A stretch of 33,359 nucleotides of DNA, taken from assembly GCA_002307275.1 (NCBI GenBank), contig DBTX01000055.1, positions 1 through 33,359 on the forward strand, given 5' to 3'. Shown piece by piece: positions 7,749 through 16,145 of this stretch. The position numbers and the translations under genes were made by a program. The notes under the pieces were generated by a model. It made no database searches. It saw nothing but the letters and a program-made list of their open reading frames with translations, and was not told where the DNA came from. Source of the stretch: Hungateiclostridiaceae bacterium UBA1305. GTDB lineage: Bacteria; Bacillota; Clostridia; Acetivibrionales; DTU013. Numbering within the stretch: position 1 is the first letter of the stretch; the number at the start of each line of letters is the position of its first letter.

Positions 7749-8810
7749 TTATAAATGATCAGCAAAATCAACCACTTTGTTCAGATGTGCGGAGTACATC
7801 ACTGCTTCCATCACCCGCATGCTTTGCATAAGCTCATAATGATTTACATAAGCTTCTTCCTTACCGTCAATCGCTTTGATGACATTACGGTAAAAATCCC
7901 TTATATCCGACGGAATCCTTGGCAGGCTGTATTCCCGTATCGTTTCGCTTGTACGGGGCGCCATGGTTTTTGTGAGACCGGCTGCTGTTGCCACCGGTAC
8001 CGCATCCCTCTTTTCCCAATCGGATACCATAACCATTTTGCCGTTCATATTCCAGTCTTCAATAACTGCGGTGCCGTTTTCCCCCTGGATATACCATCTG
8101 GGCAGACTGATGAAATTACTGGTTCCCACTTCGATCTGACAGGTAAGGTCCTTTTCAAACCGGAGTAATATTTTAAACCCATCATCGACTTCTTCATTTG
8201 TCACATAAGATAATGAAGCATATAGTGACAAAAGCCTACGGTCCGCGAGCATCCTCAATATCTGGTCGATCAGGTGGACACCCCAGTCCAGCACCATTCC
8301 TCCGCCATGTTCCTTCGTGTTTCTCCAGTCACCGGGTATCCCTCTCGATCCATGTACGCGGGATTCTATATGAAAGACTTTCCCAAGTGTATTGGTTTCA
8401 TAAATCTGTTTTGTAATGAGGTAATCTTCATCCCACCGTCTGTTTTGATGAACGGTAAAAATCACATTATTTTTTGCAGCCATATCGATCATTTCTTTCA
8501 GTTCCGCACTGTTCAATGCCGCCGGCTTTTCGCACACAACATGCTTTCCCGCCTCCATCGCCCGGATTGCGATCTCCTTATGGGTATCGTTGGGTGTGGC
8601 AATGATGATCAACTCAATTCCTTTGTCCTCCAGAACAGCATTCAGAGATTCGAAGGCATATATCCCCAAATCCATTGCCGCCTGCCGTCTCGAAGGAAGA
8701 TTATCGTATATTCCCTTTAGCTCTGTTTCCGGCATCGAGTCCAGCTTTGAGGCATGCCATCCTCCCATTCCTCCATAGCCGACAATTGCCATTCCGCATT
8801 TTCTGTCCAT
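7749..8810 (-). CDS. Gfo/Idh/MocA family NAD(P)-dependent oxidoreductase
   Basis: The 353-aa protein opens with a Rossmann fold (AIVGYGGMGGWHASKL, residues 8-23). It has the family hallmark CEKPAAL (E94-K95-P96, the Lys being catalytic) and a substrate-domain motif DWGVHLID (residues 175-182). The length is standard for the family. These enzymes oxidise or epimerise sugars, inositols or glycosides using NAD(P); some cleave glycosidic bonds through a 3-keto intermediate. GGGAGG sits 7 nt before the ATG. It belongs to the tail of the sugar operon, after the TIM-barrel/DUF3604 gene and before the ruined glycosidase. The substrate is not determined; a mannoside or its oxidised product would fit the locus. 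Confidence 0.92.
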   Translation of the reverse strand: MDRKCGMAIVGYGGMGGWHASKLDSMPETELKGIYDNLPSRRQAAMDLGIYAFESLNAVLEDKGIELIIIATPNDTHKEIAIRAMEAGKHVVCEKPAALNSAELKEMIDMAAKNNVIFTVHQNRRWDEDYLITKQIYETNTLGKVFHIESRVHGSRGIPGDWRNTKEHGGGMVLDWGVHLIDQILRMLADRRLLSLYASLSYVTNEEVDDGFKILLRFEKDLTCQIEVGTSNFISLPRWYIQGENGTAVIEDWNMNGKMVMVSDWEKRDAVPVATAAGLTKTMAPRTSETIREYSLPRIPSDIRDFYRNVIKAIDGKEEAYVNHYELMQSMRVMEAVMYSAHLNKVVDFADHL

Positions 8811-8866
8811 GAATCTGCCTCCCTGAAATAATTAAGACTATTCATTATGTAATATTAAAAGCCTGT

Positions 8867-9052
8867 TTAGGCAAAAAACATTTGCAACCGATCTTTTTCC
8901 GGAAGGATCAGCAGACTTCCCGGTAAAGTCTTATTCTCGCATATCGTCGAATTTGAACCACGGAAAGTCAGCATATACCGAAAACCATTATACATGTATT
9001 CAAGCTTTTCGCCAAATATTTTTATTTCAGGAACGGCTTCACCACTGTTCAA
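8867..9052 (-). CDS. Small ORF or C-terminal gene remnant of unknown function
   Basis: A 61-codon frame starts at a TTG (9052) preceded by GAAGGGAT, 21 nt after the stop of the TIM-barrel/DUF3604 gene. The product has alternating hydrophobic residues suggesting antiparallel beta strands (EIKIFGEKLEYMY, FRYMLTFRG) and ends RLQMFFA. I do not recognise it. It resembles the last beta-sandwich strands of a polysaccharide-active enzyme, so it may be the tail of a deleted gene, like the collapsed glycosidase further on. Codon use is ordinary. Whether it is translated is uncertain. Confidence 0.35.
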   Translation of the reverse strand: MNSGEAVPEIKIFGEKLEYMYNGFRYMLTFRGSNSTICENKTLPGSLLILPEKDRLQMFFA

Positions 9053-9073
9053 TTCATCCCTTCATAATCAGTC

Positions 9074-11692
9074 TCATGAATTCGACCGGACATTAATGAA
9101 TATTGGACTTATCCAGGCCATTGCGCCATCTTTTTGCTTCATTCTTACGTAATAATAGTTATGGCCTGTTTTTTGTGCCAAATCCTCGAATGTATCTTCC
9201 AGCACATTACCATCCCCTGATTTTGTATATATAATTGCTCCATTTTTCACAATATCCGCCTTTTCTATGTCACCGGTACCATAGAAGGAAAAGCGGATAG
9301 ATAGTGTCTTTCCCTGTTCTGCTTCTATCTCACTCCCGGACATGGCGCCATCAATGCTGAAATATGCAAGGATTCTTGAGTTGGAGGCGGCATAGCACCT
9401 TCTTTTCATGATAGCATCAAATATAGCCTCTCTTGTAAGCTCTTTAACATATACTGCAACCAATCCGTTCATGCAAGTGTTTTCCATGAGCATTGCATTG
9501 CCCGGCATACAGTCATGGCCATCCCCCGAGGCGATAAACCCAAGCTTATGCCCCCGGTTCAGCGCATCTACAATATATCCTCCCGGCTCACAGTCCTTAA
9601 GGGGCTTCTCTCCGCCAAAGTACTCACTTGACCCGTGGCATGAGTATATCTCAGCCACCGGCATCACTTTTTCATTGTAATTGTTCCAGTCGTAGCCCCG
9701 CACACGCTGCGGATACGTTGTCATATGAGGAACCACCATGGCTCCGTGTTTAGCTGCAAAATCAAACAAACAGTTTGCGAAGCTGTCTACATGCCATGGG
9801 GCATCATCACCCGGAAAATATACATTGGCATCCCATATTTCACTGTTTTCATAACCCAATAAAGTGACGAACTTCCCCGGCTCATTATACTTTCGTGCAC
9901 CTTCTTTGACAATTTCCCATTGCAGGCTGTTTGATGCCTGCCTGCCGCCACTGTAGCTGTCCATATGCTCCGAGTGGCAGGTAAAGTCAAGAAATGAAAT
10001 ATTTTTTGCATAATCATAAAACTCAGGTACTATCCCAACCGAGTCCATATAACCAAGGTGAGCATGTATGTCTCCCCAGTAAACCTTGTATTCACCTGCA
10101 TCAACCGTGCATTTTATACAATTGCTGACCCCTGTAAGCCCATTATCATCCTCAACCTCTATCCTGTATATTCCGGCTTTCCTGATGCTGATATTCCCGA
10201 AATGGAGCACTGCCATATCACCGTTTCTGATTTCACCTGCTCCTATAATTGCGGACTCATCCTGCATTTTCATTCTAAGCCTTGAAGAGTACCCAGTTGC
10301 CGTATTATGATATCTGTCCTCGATCCGCACACCTACATTAAAGCTTTCATTTTCACGGACCACAGATGGTGCGATTACCGTCATTTTCTTTGCACAACCA
10401 CCTGATATGGCCACCGTCGGCGGGTTGGGATGCTCAAAATATATTCCGTTTCCTGTCGCATCTACCTGCATAAAAAACTTAAACTCCCTCTGCTGGAAGG
10501 TTTGTGCCTTGGAACCGGTTGAACCGCCCGAACGGTCGCCTATAGTAAATACTACCTCATCACCTTGTGCGAGGTGGCCTTGCTGCACCTTTACGCATAT
10601 ATACCAGCATGCATCGATAAATAGAAGCTGCTTTGACAGCACCACTCCCGGAATGGTTCGCACCGACACATATCCCTCCATAGCCGGCTTATCAAGCTGA
10701 AACACTTGCCAATCGGTGGAATGGTGGAATGCAAGCCGTATTCCGCCGTTTTCGGCAATGCCCTGTTTTCCTGCCGTATAGGTGCATATCCATGTCCCGG
10801 CATCTCCGGCAGTGATATTCCTGTCAGGATTAACTGAGGCACTGCCGTAGCTCCTGAAAAATCTAGCCACAGAGCTTGGATAAGACACCTTTGTATAGTC
10901 AATGGTTCGAACGTCAAAGGCATACTCACGGCTTTTTTCCATCAAGTCGCACAGGTCTTTGTTTTCACCATCCTGAAGGTCAATGCATACAGGGCCGTCA
11001 TATGCAGCACCTGCTGCTTTTACGAATTGCCCGGCCTCGTTGGCATCGGCATCTGCAGGAATGGAAAGATGGTTTGCTGTAAGTTCATATCCGTTGATAT
11101 GCTCCAGAATATCCCTGAATGCTTCCCTTCCGTAAACAGTGCAAAAGTCAAGGGCAACTCCTGCATTCCTGCTCTGTTGGATGGAAGTATTGATCCGCAG
11201 AATATCCTTAAATCCTAATCCTTTCTGTGTAAGCATATCAAAAGAAATTTTTACGGTAGTTTCCTGGACTCCGCCTCCACCCGCACTGTAGGAGGCAAAC
11301 CTTGACAGGGAGTTTAAAAACCGGATAATGCATTCGTACATACTATCTGAAATGTCTTCTTGAGGCACGGGCTTTAAAATAAGCCTTAAATTAACCGCTG
11401 CCAATTTTTTTAGAAGATTTATGCATTTTTTTGCCAGCATTATATCGGTGAACATATTAAAATCCGTATACAGACAAAAGCCGTATAATCTGACCCCTGC
11501 ATCAGACAGAGTTTTCTTAAATTTTTCAAGTTCATACTCGCCGTTCAGGCCCTCCAGGCTCAACAACTTCTCGCAGCCAACATTGCATTCAACCTGTGTA
11601 ATACCGTAAGAGACGGCCTTATCAATCAATACTCGAGTATCATATTCTGAGATGCTGTTCTGCATTTTGGCATTTGATAGGACAAAATTCAT
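9074..11692 (-). CDS. Fusion of a xylose-isomerase-like TIM barrel with a DUF3604 (PHP-like) metallohydrolase
   Basis: The 872-aa protein has two unrelated enzyme folds. Residues 1-265 read as an AP-endonuclease-2/sugar isomerase TIM barrel (ITQVECNVG, VRLYGFCLYTDF, VALDFCTVYG, GPVCIDLQDG). Usual catalytic Glu positions read KISFDM and CIDLQD, so its activity is doubtful. Residues 290-530 are beta-sandwich. Residues 535-870 match DUF3604: GDIHAH (540-545), CHSEH (572-576), VVPH (653-656) and GDGHD (723-727) supply the His/Asp/Glu ligands of a PHP-like metal site. There is no signal peptide, so it acts in the cytoplasm. AGGAG lies 12 nt before the ATG. It follows the GH130 gene in the sugar operon. 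The reaction is unknown; a phosphoester or sugar derivative is a guess from family and context. Confidence 0.8.
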   Translation of the reverse strand: MNFVLSNAKMQNSISEYDTRVLIDKAVSYGITQVECNVGCEKLLSLEGLNGEYELEKFKKTLSDAGVRLYGFCLYTDFNMFTDIMLAKKCINLLKKLAAVNLRLILKPVPQEDISDSMYECIIRFLNSLSRFASYSAGGGGVQETTVKISFDMLTQKGLGFKDILRINTSIQQSRNAGVALDFCTVYGREAFRDILEHINGYELTANHLSIPADADANEAGQFVKAAGAAYDGPVCIDLQDGENKDLCDLMEKSREYAFDVRTIDYTKVSYPSSVARFFRSYGSASVNPDRNITAGDAGTWICTYTAGKQGIAENGGIRLAFHHSTDWQVFQLDKPAMEGYVSVRTIPGVVLSKQLLFIDACWYICVKVQQGHLAQGDEVVFTIGDRSGGSTGSKAQTFQQREFKFFMQVDATGNGIYFEHPNPPTVAISGGCAKKMTVIAPSVVRENESFNVGVRIEDRYHNTATGYSSRLRMKMQDESAIIGAGEIRNGDMAVLHFGNISIRKAGIYRIEVEDDNGLTGVSNCIKCTVDAGEYKVYWGDIHAHLGYMDSVGIVPEFYDYAKNISFLDFTCHSEHMDSYSGGRQASNSLQWEIVKEGARKYNEPGKFVTLLGYENSEIWDANVYFPGDDAPWHVDSFANCLFDFAAKHGAMVVPHMTTYPQRVRGYDWNNYNEKVMPVAEIYSCHGSSEYFGGEKPLKDCEPGGYIVDALNRGHKLGFIASGDGHDCMPGNAMLMENTCMNGLVAVYVKELTREAIFDAIMKRRCYAASNSRILAYFSIDGAMSGSEIEAEQGKTLSIRFSFYGTGDIEKADIVKNGAIIYTKSGDGNVLEDTFEDLAQKTGHNYYYVRMKQKDGAMAWISPIFINVRSNS

Positions 11693-11799
11693 TTAAGCAA
11701 CCACTCCTTTCTTGTTTTCTGTATTTCCCATTACCTACCATATTTCAGACATATTGTTCTGTAATGCATATCATTCTCAAAGCCCCTTTTTGACTTGCG

Positions 11800-12720
11800 C
11801 TATTCATCCTTCAAGCACGCCTCCACCAGCTCATCAATCCTGCCAGTTGCCAGGCCGATATTGGTATCTGCCGCACCATAGTAAATTTTCATAGTACCAT
11901 CTTCCTCAGCAATTGCGTTACAGGTAAATACCACATTCATAACCCTGCCCTTCATCTCATAGTCATGTTCAGGCCACAGGATGAAATTCCTGGTATATCC
12001 TATTATTTTTGAAGGGTCCTGAGGTTCAAGGAGCATAGCCTTTAACCTGTAAATAAAACCATTGCATGTGGTTGAAACAGTGTGATAGATTTCAAGCCAG
12101 CCTTTATCCGTTTTAATGGGTACTGCCCCCGCACCCATCTTGTGGCCGTCATGAAAAGGCTTCCCTTTATAAGTCACCGGCTTGCTTTTTCCCCAGAAAA
12201 CGAGATCAGGGGAATAACTCACCCACATGAAACATGGGTTTAACTCATTGCCAAATGGTCTGTCAAATCGCAAATACAAATCATCGATTTTTTCCGGGAA
12301 GAGGGCACCATTTCTGTTGCCCAACTCGCTTGCAACAGAAATCCTCTCAAAGGTGTTGAAGTCCTTTGTTTTAACAATGCCAATTCGGACGTCATTTTGG
12401 GAAAGGTCGCTGGCATATAAAATAATATACTCATCTCCCATTTTTGTGATCCTTGGATCATAAGTGCAGGTTTCGGAATGTTCGGGGTCAGCCTCAGGCC
12501 ACCTCGCCGGCCCGGGGTCGGGAATAAAATTATACCCGTCCCTGCTGCGCAGGACCCATAAGCGGTGAATGTCATCAAGCATCGTAACATCCGATAAGAT
12601 GATGTATTCCCCGTTATGCTTGATAGCCCCGGGATTAAAGGTATAGAGCACTTCTTCGGGCATCATTTCCGAAGTTATAATGGGATTTTTTTCATATTTG
12701 TTCAGCAGTCTTCTCTTCAT
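11800..12720 (-). CDS. GH130 family beta-mannoside phosphorylase or hydrolase
   Basis: The 306-aa product shows the five-bladed propeller motifs of GH130: FNPGAIKHNGEYIIL, YDPRITKMGDEYIILY, NRNGALFPEKI, GHKMGAGAVPI and YYGAADTNIGLA. Asp88 in YDPRI is in the place of the general acid. Characterised members act on beta-mannosides. Phosphorylases release alpha-mannose 1-phosphate; subgroups lacking phosphate ligands hydrolyse. Arg136 and Lys143 in the RNGALFPEK motif and His213 in IYHTV could bind phosphate, so phosphorolysis is possible, but the subgroup is not resolved. It has no signal peptide and is cytoplasmic. No strong ribosome binding site precedes the ATG; the stop of a possible 38-codon ORF ends 6 nt before it, which would allow coupled translation. 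Confidence 0.85.
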   Translation of the reverse strand: MKRRLLNKYEKNPIITSEMMPEEVLYTFNPGAIKHNGEYIILSDVTMLDDIHRLWVLRSRDGYNFIPDPGPARWPEADPEHSETCTYDPRITKMGDEYIILYASDLSQNDVRIGIVKTKDFNTFERISVASELGNRNGALFPEKIDDLYLRFDRPFGNELNPCFMWVSYSPDLVFWGKSKPVTYKGKPFHDGHKMGAGAVPIKTDKGWLEIYHTVSTTCNGFIYRLKAMLLEPQDPSKIIGYTRNFILWPEHDYEMKGRVMNVVFTCNAIAEEDGTMKIYYGAADTNIGLATGRIDELVEACLKDE

Positions 12721-12726
12721 TTATCT

Positions 12727-12843
12727 CTATCTCAAACCTCTTTTCAGTTTTTTTTGTATTTTATAACATTTTTTCAAACGCGTATAATTCCTGGTCATCT
12801 CCCCTGTCTGCAGGTTATGAAAACCTTCAAATGATTCTCTCAC
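12727..12843 (-). CDS. Possible 38-aa basic small ORF between permease and GH130 genes
   Basis: A GTG at 12843 overlaps the stop of the permease gene in GTGA, with GGAG about 10 nt upstream. The frame runs 38 codons (starting VRESFEGFHNLQTGEMT) to a TAG 6 nt before the GH130 start, filling the gap exactly. The C-terminal half is very basic (KKCYKIQKKLKRGLR). No known family is recognised. It may only serve to couple translation of the GH130 gene, or be a chance frame in AT-rich DNA. Confidence 0.35.
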   Translation of the reverse strand: MRESFEGFHNLQTGEMTRNYTRLKKCYKIQKKLKRGLR

Positions 12844-13670
12844 CCCTTGACTGCTCCGCTCACCGCACCTTTAACGAAGTATTTTTGTCCAAACAGGAAT
12901 AAGATAAGAATAGGAGCTGCCATAATCACCATTGCGGCAGACAAGTTTGTCCATTGTACAACTTCAAAATTCTCAAAGGAAAAGAGCGCCACTGATAAAG
13001 TCATTGCTTTAGGTTTGCTGATCAGAATCAACGGGAAGAAAAACTCCCTCCAGACATTTAATGAAGTCAATATTAAAACTGATGCTGTTGCAGTTTTGGA
13101 AAGCGGGAAAATTATGCTGAAAAAAATTCTAAGTATTCCACAGCCATCTATTATTGCAGCTTCTTCTATTTCATATGGAATAGTTTTATAAAATCCGCTA
13201 TAAATAAATACCGTCAGGGGCATCAGCATTGCTACGAGAATAAAACTCAACCCCATGAGACTATTTAGCAGATGCATATTTCTTAACATAATAAATACCG
13301 GAATTATTATAACCTGAGCAGGGATAATCATTCCCAATAAAAAAAGTCTTAATGCAATTTGATTCATCTTTAGTTTTATTCTTGCTATTGGGTATGCTGC
13401 CAATGAACCAAACAGTATTAAAATCGTCTCACAAACTATCATTAAATATAAATTGTTTGGTAATGCATATTTCATATTTGCTTTTATAAATGCATCGACA
13501 TAATTGCCAAGATTGATTTTTCTTGGTAAACCAATAGGATTCATGTAGAAATCCGATATATTCTTTGTTGAATTAATCAAAAGTAAAAATATAGGGTAAA
13601 CCACACAAATCACAGTAAACAACAATATTATATAAATAATTGCCGTTCCGATGTTAACTTTTTTCTTCAT
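12840..13670 (-). CDS. ABC sugar importer permease, MalG/CUT1 type
   Basis: The 276-aa membrane protein has six predicted helices and the EAA loop EEAAIIDGCGILRIFFSI (about residues 185-205), which contacts the ATPase. Its N-terminus (VNIGTAIIYIILLFTVICVVYP) and C-terminus (GQKYFVKGAVSGAVKG) are typical of MalG-like permeases of the carbohydrate uptake family 1. The ATG follows the TGA of the partner permease with no gap. With that partner and the upstream lipoprotein it forms an importer for an oligosaccharide, probably mannosidic from the enzymes around it. No ATP-binding subunit is encoded here, so a shared MsmX-type ATPase is presumed. Confidence 0.93.
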   Translation of the reverse strand: MKKKVNIGTAIIYIILLFTVICVVYPIFLLLINSTKNISDFYMNPIGLPRKINLGNYVDAFIKANMKYALPNNLYLMIVCETILILFGSLAAYPIARIKLKMNQIALRLFLLGMIIPAQVIIIPVFIMLRNMHLLNSLMGLSFILVAMLMPLTVFIYSGFYKTIPYEIEEAAIIDGCGILRIFFSIIFPLSKTATASVLILTSLNVWREFFFPLILISKPKAMTLSVALFSFENFEVVQWTNLSAAMVIMAAPILILFLFGQKYFVKGAVSGAVKG

Positions 13671-14558
13671 TCAGGCATCAACCTCCCTTCCCTGTAAAAC
13701 CTTTAACTGGAGTAATGAAAATAACAATATTATTGCAAGCAGAATCATGGATAAAGCGGTTCCATATCCCATTCTATTTATGCCAAATGCCTGGTTAAAA
13801 ATTAATATGGTCATTGTTTCAGTAGTTCTTCCGGGTCCGCCCTGCGTCATTAAAAACAAATGTTCAAACTGTTTCAGTGCTCCAATTAATGAAATTATCA
13901 AGTTTATTGTAAATACAGGAGCTAAAAGCGGAAATTTTACGTATCTGAAAACCTGCCATGGATTTGCACCGTCTATTGCAGAAGCCTCGTAATATGACTC
14001 TGATATTGTTTGCATACCGGCAATATAGATTACCATTGAATAGCCGAAAAATTGCCATACCATTACATTACCAACTGAAAATAAAGCAATTTTAGGATCG
14101 GCAAGCCACCTCACAGATGCAATAAAATCAAGGTTTAATGCATTAGCAATATTATAAATTACACCATCCGACGGTTCATATATAAAATTCCAGAGATATG
14201 CAACTACGACAGTGCTTAATACTGCCGGAAGATAAAAAACCGATTGGAAAAAATTCTTACCTTTAATATTGCGGTCTAAAAGTTCTGCAAAAAAGAGAGC
14301 AATAAAATTCTGAATTACAACTACATACGCAGTCAGTAAAAGTGTTCTGCCTAAAGCTGCTATTGCATCTTTTTCAGTAAAAAACTCCAAATAATTTTTA
14401 AATCCAACAAAGGTTATATTTTTCCTGATCCCGTCCCAATCAGTAAAACTGTATATAAAAGCATTAATTAATGGGAAAATGAGAAAAGCTGTAAAGATAA
14501 AAACTGCAGGTAATAAAAACATTGAAGACACCATATATTTTCTATACTTCTTGTGCAA
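13671..14558 (-). CDS. ABC sugar importer permease, MalF/CUT1 type
   Basis: The product has about 295 aa and six helices, with the EAA loop EASAIDGANPWQVFRYVKFP. Its N-terminus (SMFLLPAVFIFTAFLIFPLINAFIYSFTDWDG) is the standard opening of MalF-like permeases. The start is ambiguous. An ATG at 14567 abuts CAGGAG, too close to be used well, whereas a TTG at 14558 sits 8 nt from it, giving MHKKYRKYM; I prefer the TTG. It lies 92 nt downstream of the binding-protein gene and directly before the MalG-type partner. Confidence 0.92.
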   Translation of the reverse strand: MHKKYRKYMVSSMFLLPAVFIFTAFLIFPLINAFIYSFTDWDGIRKNITFVGFKNYLEFFTEKDAIAALGRTLLLTAYVVVIQNFIALFFAELLDRNIKGKNFFQSVFYLPAVLSTVVVAYLWNFIYEPSDGVIYNIANALNLDFIASVRWLADPKIALFSVGNVMVWQFFGYSMVIYIAGMQTISESYYEASAIDGANPWQVFRYVKFPLLAPVFTINLIISLIGALKQFEHLFLMTQGGPGRTTETMTILIFNQAFGINRMGYGTALSMILLAIILLFSLLQLKVLQGREVDA

Positions 14559-14650
14559 AATCGTCATCTCCTGTCATTATCAAGTAAATCCGGGCAAACA
14601 GATGATAATTCGCCCGGATCACTCAATAAACAATTACAATAATTTAGTTT

Positions 14651-15976
14651 CTATTTTGTTCTTTCACTAAGAGCTTTCTCATGTGCTGCCTGTATATCCT
14701 TGGCAATTTGATCTATAGACTTGTCTGTCCACAGTTCCTGTAATCCATTGAAAAGTGCATCCTGGGAGGGCTGTTCCAACTGCAGCCTGAAAGAAATATA
14801 TCCTTTGTTCCCAATAATAGGCTCCCAAAGTTTCAAAAGTGGTTCTTTAACCTCTATACCTTTAACTGTCGAAAAGTACCCGGCAGTATTATAGTAAGTT
14901 GTTGCTCCGCCGTCCTTATCACTCATGAAAGTAAGGAAATTCAAGGCTGCTTCCTTGTATTTGCTTGATTTTATTACTGAAACCTTAATTCCCGGAGTTA
15001 TCGTGGTGTAAATATTACTGTCTCCAAGCGGCATAATAAATGCTCCAATTTCAAAAGGCAGCTTTATATCTTTTAAGGCATTTACCTGCCAGGCTCCCTG
15101 AATAACCATGGCGCATTTACCCTGTGCAAATGCCTGCATGGACTGCAAGGGGTCCATTGACAATGAATCCTTGCCAATATACTCCTTGTTTCTTAATTCC
15201 TTCGTTTTGGTAAGTACATCTATAAACATCGGGTCTGTAAACTTCACGGAGCCATCATATAATTTATCCACTATGCTGGGATCCTTCACCACAAGCTCCT
15301 GAATATAACCAAGGGCATCCAGATAATTGACCCACTTGGTTTTATCTCCTGAAAGCATTGGAACTACTCCGCTATTTTTTATTTTTTCACAAGCTGCAAC
15401 AAATTCATCCATTGTTTTTGGTATTTCCAGATTTAATTTCTTAAATATATCCTTGTTATACCAGACACCTTCAGCAAATGTTCCAAAAGGTACTGCAAAT
15501 ATGTTCCCATCCTTTGACTTTACCTGATCCAAAGCCCAGTCATAATAATAGCTTAATACAGGGTTTGTGGTCAGGTCCTCCAGATAGTCGGATTGAATGA
15601 ATGATAAATATGTTTCGTCCCTTACGCTGGCAACATCCAGATCTCCGCCTCCAGCCAGCCGTGTTCTTATAACCTGATTATAGTTCGCAGTATTAATTTG
15701 TTGAAAATTCACAGTTGTATTAGGGTATTTTTCATTGAATTTTTTAAATATGCTTTCATCAACCGGACCCCAGTTAATGAAATTCAAACTGACTTGTTCT
15801 TTTTGATTGTCTTCCTTCATACCATCAGTTTGCTTTACTGTTATGGTTGTTTCTGAGTTCATTGTATTTTGTTCCATTGTACTTTGTTCCGTTGTACTTT
15901 GCGTTTGAGCACCGCATCCTGATAACAAAACTAGAACCAATGCAATTATAATCAGCAATGATAATGATCTCTTCAC
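14651..15976 (-). CDS. ABC sugar importer substrate-binding lipoprotein (family 1)
   Basis: The 441-aa product starts at GTG with GGAGG 7 nt upstream. The signal sequence MKRSLSLLIIIALVLVLLSGC ends in a lipobox (LSGC), so the protein is lipid-anchored outside the membrane. A Thr/Ser/Gln-rich linker follows, encoded partly by a 15-bp tandem repeat. The mature domain has family-1 features: NFINWGPVDESIFKKFNEKYP, then VPFGTFAEGVWYNKDIFKKL, and MVIQGAWQVNAL. It would capture an oligosaccharide and pass it to the two permeases that follow. Its position after the YesM/YesN genes fits control by that pair. The exact ligand is unknown; beta-mannosides are inferred from the locus. Confidence 0.93.
   Translation of the reverse strand: MKRSLSLLIIIALVLVLLSGCGAQTQSTTEQSTMEQNTMNSETTITVKQTDGMKEDNQKEQVSLNFINWGPVDESIFKKFNEKYPNTTVNFQQINTANYNQVIRTRLAGGGDLDVASVRDETYLSFIQSDYLEDLTTNPVLSYYYDWALDQVKSKDGNIFAVPFGTFAEGVWYNKDIFKKLNLEIPKTMDEFVAACEKIKNSGVVPMLSGDKTKWVNYLDALGYIQELVVKDPSIVDKLYDGSVKFTDPMFIDVLTKTKELRNKEYIGKDSLSMDPLQSMQAFAQGKCAMVIQGAWQVNALKDIKLPFEIGAFIMPLGDSNIYTTITPGIKVSVIKSSKYKEAALNFLTFMSDKDGGATTYYNTAGYFSTVKGIEVKEPLLKLWEPIIGNKGYISFRLQLEQPSQDALFNGLQELWTDKSIDQIAKDIQAAHEKALSERTK
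15861..15905. repeat. 15-bp tandem repeat inside the binding-protein linker
   Basis: Three 15-bp units (ATTGTATTTTGTTCC, ATTGTACTTTGTTCC, GTTGTACTTTGCGTT) lie in frame. Read on the minus strand they encode STTEQ, STMEQ and NTMNS-like pentapeptides just after the lipobox. Unit number could vary without breaking the frame. Confidence 0.75.
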
Positions 15977-16018
15977 TTCAATTCCTCCACTTTTTTAATT
16001 AGTCCGGACTATAAATAG

Positions 16019-16050
16019 ATTATAGCTCTTTAAGAACATATTGGAATGCA
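16019..16050 (-). promoter_or_regulatory. Predicted promoter of the importer genes
   Basis: A perfect TATAAT lies at 16019-16024 on the minus strand, with no good -35 at the proper distance, as expected for an activator-dependent promoter. Upstream are two similar direct elements, TGCATTCCAAT (16040-16050) and TGCAATCCTAT (16124-16134), 84 bp apart. These may be regulator sites, but this is speculative. Confidence 0.4.
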
Positions 16051-16145
16051 GTGCACAAAGAATAGATAGCAGTAAATTAATCACTTTTTTTAACCTGTTT
16101 ATTACTATTGTTATATTTTGTTTATAGGATTGCACTAAATCAATA

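Noticed and set aside
10407..10700. Plus-strand frame of 97 codons within the fusion gene
   Set aside because: It is antisense to a long, well-supported coding region with clear motifs and has no signals of its own.
11693..11799. 12-codon frame ending at the fusion-gene start (MGNTENKKGVVA)
   Set aside because: Too short to support; its end simply overlaps the ribosome binding site of the next gene.
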